A program made the translations under genes and the position numbers. Of a DNA stretch of 64,000 nucleotides, positions 1-8,824 are shown piece by piece (position 1 is the stretch's first letter; every line of letters begins with the position of its first letter). Source of the stretch: Vicinamibacteraceae bacterium (GTDB lineage: Bacteria; Acidobacteriota; Thermoanaerobaculia; Multivoradales; Multivoraceae); the NCBI GenBank assembly GCA_012270995.1, contig JAAXHG010000023.1:1-64000 (forward strand), written 5' to 3'. The notes under the pieces were generated by a model. That model searched no databases. It saw only the letters and a list, made by a program, of their open reading frames with translations, and had not been told where the DNA came from.

Positions 1-1316
1 GGCGCCACGACGTCGCGGTCGAGCTGATTCGCCGTGTAGGTCAGGTCGTCCTCCAGCTCGGCCAGGGTCGTCTTGCGGGTGCGGCGGTCGCGCCGGGGGA
101 CGTGGCACCCTGCCTCCACGGTGCTTCCCTTCTCGGAGATCTTCGTCCTGATGCGGTAGACCTCGTAGCCGACGTTGACTCCGTCCGCGACCGCCTTCGC
201 GTGCGAGTAGTCCTGGACGACGTTGTTGTGGAATAAGCCGATCGTCCGCGGGCTCGGCGTGGCGGTCAGCCCGATCAGGAACGCGTCGAAGTACTCGACG
301 ACCTGCCGCCAGACGTTGTAGATCGACCGGTGGCACTCGTCGATGACGATGAAGTCGAACGTCTCGATGGGAAGCTCGGGCGCGTACTCCACCGGAACGG
401 GTTCCGCCCCAGCCGGCCGGCCCGACTCGAACAGGGACTCCTCCTCGTTCTCCGGGTCGTACTCCGCCTCGCCCTTCAGGATGGAGTAGAGCCGCTGGAT
501 CGTCGTGATGACGACCTTGCTCGCCGGGTCGATCGCGTTGCCCCGCAGGCGCTGGACCACGAACTCCTCGGCGAAGGCGTAGGCCGACGACGGATCGCGG
601 AACTGCTGGAACTCGTTCAGCGTCTGACGCCCGAGGTTGTTGCGGTCGACGAGAAACAGGACCCGCTTCGCCTTCGCGTGCTTGAGCAGCCGGTAGCACG
701 CCGAGACGGCCGTGAACGTCTTGCCGCTGCCGGTCGCCATCTGGATGAGGGAGCGCGGCCGGCCGTGAGCGAGCGACTGTTCCAGGTTCCGGATCGCCTC
801 GAACTGGACGGGCCAGAGCCGGCCCCGTTCGAGTTCCGGCAGCCGGCGGAGCATCCCTCGCAGTTGCCCGGGCGCCAGGCCCTGGAGCCGGAGCAACTCC
901 TCCGGACGATGAAACGTGAAGATCTCGCGACTCCGCGGGTCCGGGTCGAGACCGTTCGTGAACTGGGTCACTTCGCCGGTCGATTCGCAGGCGAACGGAA
1001 GCGGACGGCCCCAGGCGGGGACCCACCGGTGCAGCCCTTCGGTGTACTTCTTCGACTGGAGGCTGACGCCCTGCAGGGTGTGGCCGGCGGGCTTGGCTTC
1101 GATGACGCCGATGGCCTTGCCGTCGACGTACAGGAGGTAATCGGCGAACCCGCTCTTCGCCTCTCCGCCATCCTTCCACTTGAGCGGGTACTCCCGGACG
1201 GCCACGCCGAGGCTCGCGTGGATGTCGATGTCGCGGTGGTCCTGGAGCCCCCAGCCCGCCGCCGCCAGCTGGCGGTCGATCTTCTCGCGGGCGCGCTGTT
1301 CGGGGGTCAACGGCAT
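1..1316 (-). CDS. hsdR: Type I restriction endonuclease subunit R (HsdR), 5' part
   Basis: ATP-dependent translocase/nuclease subunit of a type I restriction-modification complex; it cuts DNA lacking the host methylation. The first 438 codons are present; the gene runs off the left edge. The ATG at 1316 opens a typical N-terminal HsdR nuclease domain: Asp59 and the E73-A-K75 pair form a PD-(D/E)xK-type site (GFADYLLYVDGKAIGVIEAK). The SF2 motor follows, with Walker A ATGSGKT at about residues 193-200, DECHRS near 325 and TATPS about 30 residues later. The layout resembles the EcoEI/EcoKI class. No hsdM or hsdS is visible, so they would have to lie to the left. The neighbour on the right is a toxin-antitoxin pair, a common companion of defence loci. 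Identification is firm; completeness cannot be judged. Confidence 0.93.
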   Translation of the reverse strand, partial: MPLTPEQRAREKIDRQLAAAGWGLQDHRDIDIHASLGVAVREYPLKWKDGGEAKSGFADYLLYVDGKAIGVIEAKPAGHTLQGVSLQSKKYTEGLHRWVPAWGRPLPFACESTGEVTQFTNGLDPDPRSREIFTFHRPEELLRLQGLAPGQLRGMLRRLPELERGRLWPVQFEAIRNLEQSLAHGRPRSLIQMATGSGKTFTAVSACYRLLKHAKAKRVLFLVDRNNLGRQTLNEFQQFRDPSSAYAFAEEFVVQRLRGNAIDPASKVVITTIQRLYSILKGEAEYDPENEEESLFESGRPAGAEPVPVEYAPELPIETFDFIVIDECHRSIYNVWRQVVEYFDAFLIGLTATPSPRTIGLFHNNVVQDYSHAKAVADGVNVGYEVYRIRTKISEKGSTVEAGCHVPRRDRRTRKTTLAELEDDLTYTANQLDRDVVA

Positions 1317-1452
1317 TCGGCAGATCCCGGCTGGGTCGGCAGCCGGACGTCGGACTCTTCAGGAGTGCCGGAATGGTAGCGCCCGGCGCCTGAAGCGGGC
1401 TCTCGGGCCGCGTCGAAGCGCCCGAGAAAGCCGGTCGGTCAGTGTGGTTTAC

Positions 1453-1517
1453 TTGACGGGAGAGACACAATCGAGTCACTATCGAGTACACGGTAAATGT
1501 CTCAAGGGTGTGCACAC
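1453..1517 (+). promoter_or_regulatory. Probable promoter/operator of the Phd-PIN toxin-antitoxin operon
   Basis: In the 202 bp between the divergent hsdR and antitoxin genes, a TTGACG box at 1453-1458 resembles a -35 element, but no good -10 follows at the usual distance. A perfect 10-bp palindrome, GTGTGCACAC (1508-1517), ends one base before the antitoxin ATG, and a GTACAC half-site lies at 1486-1491. Phd/YefM antitoxins repress their own operons through palindromes with a TGTACA-type core, so this is a reasonable autoregulatory operator. Binding itself is inference. Confidence 0.4.
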
Positions 1518-1518
1518 A

Positions 1519-1812
1519 ATGGAGTTCATCAGCGTCCGCGACCTTCGCAGCCGCTCCGCGGCGATCTGGGACTCCCTCGCCGAGCAGCAGGACCTGGTCG
1601 TCACGTCGAACGGCAAACCGGTCGCCGTCCTGTCGGCTGCGACCGCGTCGACGCTCGAGGCCACGCTCGACGCTCTCCGGCAGGCCCGAGCACAACTCGC
1701 GGTCGTGGAAATGCAGCGCCGCGCGCGTGAGGCGGGCCTCGACCAATGGAGTCTCGATCAGGTGAACGCCGAGATCCAGGCCGCGCGGCGTGAGCGCCGT
1801 GCTGGCGAATGA
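1519..1812 (+). CDS. Type II antitoxin, Phd/YefM family
   Basis: A 97-residue antitoxin expected to bind and neutralise the PIN toxin encoded immediately downstream and to repress the operon. The N-terminus has the Phd/YefM pattern: short strand MEFISVRDLR, helix, then a DLVVTSNGKPVAVLS hairpin. The C-terminal half (about residues 50-97) is charged and helical, the usual toxin-neutralising tail. The ATG at 1519 was chosen because the Phd fold begins exactly there; the same frame stays open upstream to 1180, but that stretch overlaps hsdR and looks non-coding. The stop overlaps the toxin start by 4 bp (ATGA), implying translational coupling. A palindrome sits directly upstream. Confidence 0.85.
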   Translation: MEFISVRDLRSRSAAIWDSLAEQQDLVVTSNGKPVAVLSAATASTLEATLDALRQARAQLAVVEMQRRAREAGLDQWSLDQVNAEIQAARRERRAGE

Positions 1813-2258
1813 GGATCGTCGTAGACACGAACGTTCTGGTCTCCGGTCTGCTCACGCCCTCTGGTCCGGCAGGCGTCGTCGTAGCCCAGATCGTCTCCGG
1901 CGCCGTCCGCCTCTGCTACGACGGGCGGATTCTCGCCGAGTACGTCGACGTCCTGGGTCGGCGTACGTTTCCTTTCACCGAGGAGTTGGTCGCCGCACTG
2001 CTCCGCGCGATCCAGGCAAAAGGCGAACTGGCGTTTCCCACGCCGCTGCACGTGCGCCTCTCCGATCCCGACGATGAACCGTTCCTCGAAGTCGCGGTCG
2101 CCTCGCTTGCCGACTACCTGGTCACGGGCAACATTCGGCACTTCCCGGCAAGCGCCAGACAAGGCGTAACGGTCGTGTCGCCCCGTCAGTTCATCGATAG
2201 CGCGTTACGACCCGCCGCCCCCGCGAATCGGCCCCGACGCCTGAGCGGCAGTTCCTAG
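1809..2258 (+). CDS. PIN-domain toxin of a type II toxin-antitoxin system
   Basis: A 149-residue putative ribonuclease toxin. The first acidic residue of the PIN active site is in MRIVVDTNVLVSGLL, further conserved acidic residues follow (EYVDVL; DPDDEPFLEVA), and the family's late motif appears as ADYLVTGNIRHFP. This spacing matches the COG1569-type PIN toxins more than classical VapC. PIN toxins cleave RNA using metal ions. The tail after about residue 135 is Pro/Arg-rich and probably outside the fold. It overlaps the antitoxin stop by 4 bp, so the two are one operon. The target RNA cannot be inferred. Confidence 0.88.
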   Translation: MRIVVDTNVLVSGLLTPSGPAGVVVAQIVSGAVRLCYDGRILAEYVDVLGRRTFPFTEELVAALLRAIQAKGELAFPTPLHVRLSDPDDEPFLEVAVASLADYLVTGNIRHFPASARQGVTVVSPRQFIDSALRPAAPANRPRRLSGSS

Positions 2259-2302
2259 AAAGCGCGAGTCGCGAGCGAACGCCGCGGCTCCTTCGGGCTT
2301 GG

Positions 2303-4129
2303 TCAGTACGGTGGAAACGCATCCGCCACCCGGGCGCAGCAGGCCTCCCCGCGTCCATAGCGTTCCAGGTTGCGGCCCAGACGCCGCTCTTCGCCTGCGC
2401 GGCCTTGCCGCCGCGCCTCCTCGACCAGCGTGCGCTGAACGCTGACGGCCTCCTCGAAGCGGCCCACCTCGGCCAGCGCCATCGCGGCGGTCTCGGCGTT
2501 CGGCGCCGCGTCGTCGGCCTGCAGGAGTGCGCCGGCGATGGTCATCGCTCGCGGACCATCGCGAAGCGATGGATCCGGAGCGCCGGCGAGCAGTCGCGCC
2601 AGGGAGTGAGCGGCTCGGCCGTCCGTCGCATCGACTCGCAGCCGCGCTTCGAGCGTCGCCCTGGCGTCGGCGAAACGCCCCAGGCCCATCAGCACGGTCG
2701 CCTCGCGCAGCCAGGCGAGGCTCTGGGTCGGGTCGAGGTCGCGCACCTGGGTGTAGTGCGGGAGCGCCTCCTCGAGCCGCCCCGTGCGAACCAGGGCCTC
2801 GGCGAGGCCGAAGTGAAGGCGGGGTGTCTGCCCACTCTCGGGGACCTGTCGCAAAGCGGCCCGCAGTTCGACGACTGCCTCCTCGAAGTTTCCCGTCTGC
2901 GCCAGCACGGCGCCTAGCCCCAACCGCGCCTCGCCGTTCCCGGGATCGTTCTCCAGCACGCTTCCGAAGGTCGCCGCGGCTTCGTCGAAGCGTCCTGTTC
3001 GGGTCTGGACGTTGCCGAGGGCCACCTGCGCCGGTGCCAGCCCCGGTTCGAGTCCGACCGCCCGGCCGAGGTGCTCCAGTGCCCGGTCGTTTCGTCCCAG
3101 ATCAGCCAGGAGCACGCCGAGGTCGGAGTGGGCCCGGGCGTTCTCCGGCGCCAGCCGCACCGCGACGCCGAAGTGCTCGATTGCCCCCTCCGGATCGCCG
3201 CGGCGCACCAGCAGCGTCGCCAGGCTCTCGTGCGCGCGCACGTTCGTTGCGTCGGCCGCCACCGCCTGCCGGTAGGCGGCTTCCGCATCGGCCAGCCGAC
3301 CCTCGCGGGCGGCGGCATGGCCTCGGTCGAGGTGGGGCAAGGCGCCGATGGCGAGCGTCGTCAACTCGTGCATCAGCGGATCCGCCATCGCGACGCGGTT
3401 CGGTCCGCTGCGCGCCAGCGCTTCCCCGGCCCGGTCGAACTCGCCCAGTTCGCGGTAGGCCTGACCGAGGTGATAGTGGATGACGGAAGCGCGCGGCTGG
3501 AGCGTCAGCGCCCGCTGGAACTGCGCGATGGCTTCCGCGTACTCGCCCCGCTCTTCGGCGACCCGGCCCATCCCGTAGGCCACGGCGGCGGAGTCGTCCA
3601 CCATCGCGGCACGGACGTAGAGGAGTTCCGCCTCGTCAACCCGGCCATGTTCGAGCTCGAGGTCGGCGAGCCGGACGAGCGTCGGCGCGTCATCGGCTCG
3701 AAGATCGAGGGCGCGGCGAAACGCCGGCCGCGCGGTTGCGACGTCGCCGGCGCCAGCCGCGAGAACGCCGACGTAGTAGGCCCAGGCGAATGACTCGGGA
3801 TCCAGCGCGTGGGCTTCCCGGTAGCAGGCGAGCGCCGGTTCCAGCAGGCGGTGGGCCTGGTAGAGCCGGCCCAGGTCGCCGAGCGCCTGGGCCTGGTCGG
3901 CGACGCTGGCTTCCTGATCGGCGAGCAGCGCGTCGAGGCCGGCGCGGCGGGCCTCGAGTTCACGGGCGAGAGGCGGGTCGAGTTCCGCGAGCTCCGGGTG
4001 CGGGATGGCCGGCTCGGGAGCCGGCGCAGAGGCTTGTTCCGCCGGCGAGCACGCCGACAAGGCCACCACGAGGAGCAGCAGGGCAAGCGCGGATGAGCGC
4101 CGGTAGCTCCTCGAATCTGCGACGCTCAT
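2303..4129 (-). CDS. TPR-repeat lipoprotein
   Basis: A 608-residue protein with a lipoprotein signal (LLLLVVALSAC, Cys27), so it should be exported and lipid-anchored. After a proline-rich linker almost the whole chain is tetratricopeptide repeats, with recurrent signatures such as ALACYREAHALDPES, AIAQFQRALTLQPR, AIEHFGVAVRLAPENA and ALEHLGRAVGLEPG, perhaps a dozen repeats. Such proteins act as scaffolds; no catalytic domain is visible. The ATG at 4129 is preferred over upstream in-frame positions because the signal peptide starts there. The gene is divergent from the multiheme cytochrome at 4268, with 138 bp between. In Acidobacteriota, TPR proteins often accompany CRTAC1 and cytochrome genes, but a shared role here is inference. 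Confidence 0.82.
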   Translation of the reverse strand: MSVADSRSYRRSSALALLLLVVALSACSPAEQASAPAPEPAIPHPELAELDPPLARELEARRAGLDALLADQEASVADQAQALGDLGRLYQAHRLLEPALACYREAHALDPESFAWAYYVGVLAAGAGDVATARPAFRRALDLRADDAPTLVRLADLELEHGRVDEAELLYVRAAMVDDSAAVAYGMGRVAEERGEYAEAIAQFQRALTLQPRASVIHYHLGQAYRELGEFDRAGEALARSGPNRVAMADPLMHELTTLAIGALPHLDRGHAAAREGRLADAEAAYRQAVAADATNVRAHESLATLLVRRGDPEGAIEHFGVAVRLAPENARAHSDLGVLLADLGRNDRALEHLGRAVGLEPGLAPAQVALGNVQTRTGRFDEAAATFGSVLENDPGNGEARLGLGAVLAQTGNFEEAVVELRAALRQVPESGQTPRLHFGLAEALVRTGRLEEALPHYTQVRDLDPTQSLAWLREATVLMGLGRFADARATLEARLRVDATDGRAAHSLARLLAGAPDPSLRDGPRAMTIAGALLQADDAAPNAETAAMALAEVGRFEEAVSVQRTLVEEARRQGRAGEERRLGRNLERYGRGEACCARVADAFPPY

Positions 4130-4267
4130 CACTGAATCGTAGCCGCCTGTCGGCACACCTGTCGGTGCGGCTGTCGGTGCGCCGGCCTTCTGGCCGGCAT
4201 CAGGGCGATGCCGCGAAGCGGCGAGCCCGAGAAGTGCACACGGTGTATCGTGATTGTGATCCACCGA

Positions 4268-7195
4268 ATGAAGGCACTCCGCTCTCCCGCAGTCGACCGG
4301 TTCGTGCTGCTCGCCTGGGCGATCGCAACGGCGGCGTCCGGGCCGCTGCAGGCGCAGACCGGCTCCGCAGATCCGCCAGCACCCGTCGTCGCCGGCTACG
4401 AGCACCTCCGCCTCGCCGGCGCCGCAAGCGACGCAGAATTGGGCGAGCTTCTACTCGGCGCACTGAACTGCCTCTCGTGCCACACACCGACCGACGCCGT
4501 GGCCGAGCGGATCCCGACCAGAGCGGCGCCCGACCTCGACCGCATCGCGGAGCGCGCCACCGGCCGATGGCTCAAGGACTACCTGATGGCCCCCCACGCG
4601 AAGAAACCGGGCTCGGCGATGCCGGAGGTGCTCCACTCGCTGGAGCCGGACTACCGGGAAGACGTCGTGCGCACGCTCGTCGGCTACCTCGCGCACCGTG
4701 GAGCGGACACGGAGCCGGAGGAGGGCCCTCCGGACGAAGTCGTCCTCGGTGAGTTCCCGGTCCACCGTTTCCAGGCCACCGTCGAGCGGGGGCGGAGGCT
4801 CTTTCACTCGGTCGGCTGCGTCGCGTGCCACGCACCGGAAGCCACGGAAGGCGAGCCGGCGATCCCCTCCGTGCCGCTTCCCGACCTGAACGCGAAGACG
4901 TCCGTCACCGCGCTCGCGGAGTTCCTGCTCGACCCGCGCGCCGCGCGGCCGGCCGGCCGCATGCCGCCGCTCCACCTGGAGCGGGAGGAGGCGGAGGCCA
5001 TCGGGGTCTACCTGCTGCGCGGTCAGACACCCCTGGTGACCGAGCGCCGACGCGGTTTCGAGTTCGAGTACTACCTGGATCCGGAACAGGACGAAGACGT
5101 GCCCGGCTTCTTCAACCGCCCTGCGCCCGACCTTGACGCGATGCGGCCGGCCGGAGTCGGCCGCATCGCCACCCTCTCGCTGGCTCTGCCGTTCCCGATG
5201 AACAGCGGCAACCATGCGATCCGCTTCAGCGGTCTGGTGCGACTGCCCGCCGCCGCGGAGTACACCTTCACCCTGGCGTCGGACCGGCGATCGGGTTCTT
5301 CGCTGCGGGTCGGCGACGGGATCACCGCCGCCAAGCCCCCCTTCAGCCGACGTGAAACGGAGGTCACAGCCGAACTGGAGGCGGGCGACCATCCCGTGGA
5401 GGTGACCTACTTCACTCGCGGCAGCACGGGCCGACCATTCGTCGACGTGCGGCTCGACGGAGCGGCGCTGCCGGAGCCGACGCGGCTCGAACATTTGAGC
5501 AGCCACGAGAGCGTCCGCCTGCGGCCGGCGAACGGCCCTGCCGCGCCCCAGCGACGCTACGAAGAGGACGGCAGCATCCTCTTCGCACGCTACGGCTGCT
5601 CTTCTTGCCACGCCTCGCCAAGCGTCGATCCCGAGCGTGGCCGGTCCTACGCGGTGTCCCGCGCCAAGGCCCCGGCGCTCGAAGCCCTGGATCCGGAGAA
5701 GGCGCTCGCCGAACCGGCCATGCACGGCGGCGAAACGTCGCCGCGGTACCGGTTGACCAGCCACCAGAAGCAGGCCATCCGGGCGGCCCTCGCGACGCTT
5801 GCGAACCCGCCGCCCGAGCGCCGGCCCGAAGACGAGATCAGTTTCACCATGGCGAGCTTCAACTGCTTCGCGTGCCACCAGCGCCATGTCGGCGAAGTGG
5901 ACGTCGGCGGTCCCGATCCGGTGCGGGCCAGACACTTCCGGGTCGTCGACGACCAGGACCTGGGCGACGAGGGACGGCTGCCACCGCCTCTCCACGGCGT
6001 CGGCGGCAAGCTCAAGCCGGGGGCGCTGCGCTCCACCCTCACGGGCGACCGCCTGCACGTCCGGCGCGACTTCATGGAGGTCAGGATGCCGGGCTTCCCG
6101 GCCGGCGCGGCCGAGCGCCTCGCGGACGCGCTGGAAACGGTCGACGCGTTGCCCGGCGATCTGGATGATCCGCCTCTCTCCGCAGCCGCCACGGAAGATG
6201 GCCTCGAACTGATCGGCACGGGCGGCATGGGCTGCGTGACCTGCCACGACATCCATGTGCATCCGGCGCCCGGGAGCTCCACGATCGACCTCGCGACCGC
6301 CTACGACCGGCTGCGTCCCGGCTGGGTCGAGCGCTTCCTGCGGAATCCGGCGACCATCCGGCCGGGAACGAGGATGCCCGCCTACTGGCCGGAGGGTGAG
6401 GCGAACTTCCCGCACCTCGGCCGCGGCACGACCGGGGGCCAGATCGAGGCGATCTGGGGCTTCCTGTCGCTCGGCGCTTCGATGCCGGCGCCGGAGGGCA
6501 TGGACATCGGTTCCGAGCTGGTCCTGGTTCCGGACCAGCGCCCGCTCGTCTTCCGCACGCACATGATCGACGTCGGCCCCAGGGCGATCGCGATCGGCTA
6601 CCCGGAGAACGTCCACGCCGCCTTCGACGCGAACACCGTCCGCCTGGCGAAGATCTGGCGCGGCGCCTTCTTCGATGCGAAGGGAACCTGGCAGGGCCGG
6701 GCGGGCCAGTTCTTCGGCCCCTACGGTACGGACGTTCTCACCCTGCCGGCGGGTCCGGCCTTCGCCGATCTGGACGACATCGACAGCCCCTGGCCGGCAA
6801 CGGGCCGCTACGACCGCAACGTCGGCGGCCGTTTCCTCGGTTACCGGCTGGACGATCTGGGACGCCCGTCTCTCCGCTACCGTCTCGGGAACGTCGTCAT
6901 CGAGGAAACCCCGACGCCCCTGCCCGGCGCCGGCGGCGCGGATCTCGCGCGTCGCTTCCGGCTCGCCGGCGGCGCCGCGCCGCGTCCTCTCTTCCTGCTG
7001 CTGGCCGAGGGCGAGGAGATCGCGCCCGGCCCGGACCGCACCTGGTCCGTGGACGGCACGCTCGACGTTTCTCTCGCCTCCGAAGAGGACCTCACGCCGA
7101 TCGTCCGTGACTCCCAGGGTGTCCGGCAGCTTCTACAGCGGATCGAGCTTGAACCGCACGGCACCCTCGAACTGGATGTGATCCTGTCCTGGTGA
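4268..7195 (+). CDS. Secreted five-heme c-type cytochrome with PA14-like domain
   Basis: A 975-residue exported cytochrome. A signal peptide ends near AQTG (about residue 31). Five CxxCH heme-attachment motifs lie at about residues 68-72 (CLSCH), 184-188 (CVACH), 444-448 (CSSCH), 533-537 (CFACH) and 656-660 (CVTCH). Between hemes 2 and 3, residues about 260-410 look like a PA14 carbohydrate-binding beta-barrel (EFEYY, TFTLASDRRSGSSLRVG, VEVTYFTRG). The last 300 residues lack heme motifs and are beta-rich. The pattern resembles the cytochrome/PA14 combinations of Planctomycetes and Acidobacteria, thought to couple sugar oxidation to electron transfer. The stop overlaps the next gene's ATG (TGATG), and that gene encodes a sugar-dehydrogenase-like propeller. 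The ATG at 4268 begins the signal peptide; an in-frame upstream ATG at 4208 adds an unlikely extension. Confidence 0.83.
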   Translation: MKALRSPAVDRFVLLAWAIATAASGPLQAQTGSADPPAPVVAGYEHLRLAGAASDAELGELLLGALNCLSCHTPTDAVAERIPTRAAPDLDRIAERATGRWLKDYLMAPHAKKPGSAMPEVLHSLEPDYREDVVRTLVGYLAHRGADTEPEEGPPDEVVLGEFPVHRFQATVERGRRLFHSVGCVACHAPEATEGEPAIPSVPLPDLNAKTSVTALAEFLLDPRAARPAGRMPPLHLEREEAEAIGVYLLRGQTPLVTERRRGFEFEYYLDPEQDEDVPGFFNRPAPDLDAMRPAGVGRIATLSLALPFPMNSGNHAIRFSGLVRLPAAAEYTFTLASDRRSGSSLRVGDGITAAKPPFSRRETEVTAELEAGDHPVEVTYFTRGSTGRPFVDVRLDGAALPEPTRLEHLSSHESVRLRPANGPAAPQRRYEEDGSILFARYGCSSCHASPSVDPERGRSYAVSRAKAPALEALDPEKALAEPAMHGGETSPRYRLTSHQKQAIRAALATLANPPPERRPEDEISFTMASFNCFACHQRHVGEVDVGGPDPVRARHFRVVDDQDLGDEGRLPPPLHGVGGKLKPGALRSTLTGDRLHVRRDFMEVRMPGFPAGAAERLADALETVDALPGDLDDPPLSAAATEDGLELIGTGGMGCVTCHDIHVHPAPGSSTIDLATAYDRLRPGWVERFLRNPATIRPGTRMPAYWPEGEANFPHLGRGTTGGQIEAIWGFLSLGASMPAPEGMDIGSELVLVPDQRPLVFRTHMIDVGPRAIAIGYPENVHAAFDANTVRLAKIWRGAFFDAKGTWQGRAGQFFGPYGTDVLTLPAGPAFADLDDIDSPWPATGRYDRNVGGRFLGYRLDDLGRPSLRYRLGNVVIEETPTPLPGAGGADLARRFRLAGGAAPRPLFLLLAEGEEIAPGPDRTWSVDGTLDVSLASEEDLTPIVRDSQGVRQLLQRIELEPHGTLELDVILSW

Positions 7196-8769
7196 TGTTC
7201 CCCCGCTGCCACCGAACGAAGGCCGGCCACGCCGCCGCCACCGCACTTCTCGCGGCGCTGCTCGCGCTGCCGGCGACCACCCAGGAGCCGCCCGACGAGG
7301 AAGACCGGCGCGACATGGAGAAGGCGCTGCTTGCCAGCCAGCGGGAAGCGCTCGGTTCGCAGACCGCCGCCGAGGAGCAGTACTACCGCGTCCTGACGAT
7401 GCCCCTGCCCGAAGGCATGTCGATGGAAGTCGGTGGCCTGCTGCAGCTCTCCGACGGCCGCATCATGGCGGCGACGCGCCGCGGCGAGATCTTCATCGTC
7501 GAGAACGCGTTCAGCGATCCGCCGGCGCCCGTCTTCAGGCAGTACGCCTTCGGGCTCGGGCAGCCGCTCGGCCTGCTGGAGCTCGACGGCTGGATCTACA
7601 CGTCCCAGCGCGGTGAACTGACCCGGATCAGGGACACCGACGGCGACGACCGGGCCGATGTCTTCGAGACCGTGTCGGACGCCTGGGAGACCAGCGGTGA
7701 CTACCACGAGTACGTCTTCGGCCCGCGGCTGACGCCGGACGGCAGGCTCTGGATCACCCTCAACATTCCGTTCGGCGCCGAGCCGTACGGTCCGGTCGAC
7801 TGGCGCGGCTGGGCGTTCCGGGTCGATCCGGCGACCGGCGCCACCGAGTTCGTCGCCGCCGGGCTCCGCTCGCCGGCCGGAGTCGAGGTCAGCCCCGGGG
7901 GCGACGTCTTCTACACCGACAACCAGGGCGAGTGGAACAACGCCTCGAAGCTGTCGCTAATCGAGGTCGGCGACTTCCACGGCCATCCGCACGGCATGGC
8001 TTCGACCCTGCTGCCCGAGTCCATGGTCGAGCCGCCGCCCGACGGCCAGCCCGAAGGCGGGACGTTCATGAAGGACCTTCCCGGGCTGATCCCCAACTTC
8101 CGCATGCCTTCGGTCTGGTTCCCCTACGTGAAGATGGGCCAGTCGCCGTCCGGCCTCAAGTGGGACACCACCGGAGGGCGCTTCGGACCCTTCGCCGGCC
8201 AGGTCTTCGTCGGCGACCAGCACCACGCGATGGTCATGCGGGTGTTCCTGGAGAAGGTCGGCGGCCACTGGCAGGGCGCCGCGTTCAACTTCCGGCGCGG
8301 CTTCGACAGCGGCGTGATCCGGCTCGCCTTCGCCGACGACGGGTCGCTCTTCGCCGGCCTGTCCGAGCGCGGCTGGGGCAGCATCGGCCCGAAGTCGCAC
8401 GGTCTCCAGCGGATCGTCTGGACCGGCGACACACCCTTCGAGATCCACGAGATGCGGGCGCGGCCGAACGGATTCGAACTCACGTTCACCAAGGCCGTCG
8501 ATCCGGAAACCGCGGGCGATGCCGCGTCCTACTGGATGGAGAGCTACACCTACCGGCTCAGCGAGAACTACGGCGGACCCGAGGAAGACAAACTGGAGAT
8601 CGCCGTTCGTTCGGTGGAGGTGGCCGGCGATGGCATGTCGGCCCGCCTGATCCTCGATCCGCTGCGCGCCGGCTACGTCCATGAACTGCATCTCGACGGC
8701 GTTCGCGGCGGCGACGGCGAGCCGCTGCTTCACCCGGAGGCCTACTACACGCTGATCAATATCCCTTGA
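7195..8769 (+). CDS. Secreted glucose/sorbosone-dehydrogenase-like beta-propeller protein
   Basis: A 524-residue exported protein (signal peptide to about residue 26) built as a beta-propeller of the PQQ-dependent sugar dehydrogenase type. Blade-like segments include LLQLSDGRIMAATRRGEIF, LTRIRDTDGDDRADVFETVS, GPRLTPDGRLWITLNIPFG and VGDQHHAMVMRV. The RDTDGDDRADVFE and GLRSPAGVE segments are typical of the large planctomycete/acidobacterial branch whose members often carry or partner with c-type hemes. No heme motif occurs here; the coupled upstream gene supplies five. A final domain (about residues 420-524) looks like an Ig-like fold (FELTFTKAVDPET). The ATG at 7195 overlaps the previous stop; a GTG just before it is possible. 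Substrate unknown. Confidence 0.75.
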   Translation: MFPRCHRTKAGHAAATALLAALLALPATTQEPPDEEDRRDMEKALLASQREALGSQTAAEEQYYRVLTMPLPEGMSMEVGGLLQLSDGRIMAATRRGEIFIVENAFSDPPAPVFRQYAFGLGQPLGLLELDGWIYTSQRGELTRIRDTDGDDRADVFETVSDAWETSGDYHEYVFGPRLTPDGRLWITLNIPFGAEPYGPVDWRGWAFRVDPATGATEFVAAGLRSPAGVEVSPGGDVFYTDNQGEWNNASKLSLIEVGDFHGHPHGMASTLLPESMVEPPPDGQPEGGTFMKDLPGLIPNFRMPSVWFPYVKMGQSPSGLKWDTTGGRFGPFAGQVFVGDQHHAMVMRVFLEKVGGHWQGAAFNFRRGFDSGVIRLAFADDGSLFAGLSERGWGSIGPKSHGLQRIVWTGDTPFEIHEMRARPNGFELTFTKAVDPETAGDAASYWMESYTYRLSENYGGPEEDKLEIAVRSVEVAGDGMSARLILDPLRAGYVHELHLDGVRGGDGEPLLHPEAYYTLINIP

Positions 8770-8824
8770 GCCGGCCGCGCACTTCGTCTTCGCCGCTTCG
8801 CCACACGCCAACGTGACTTGACGT

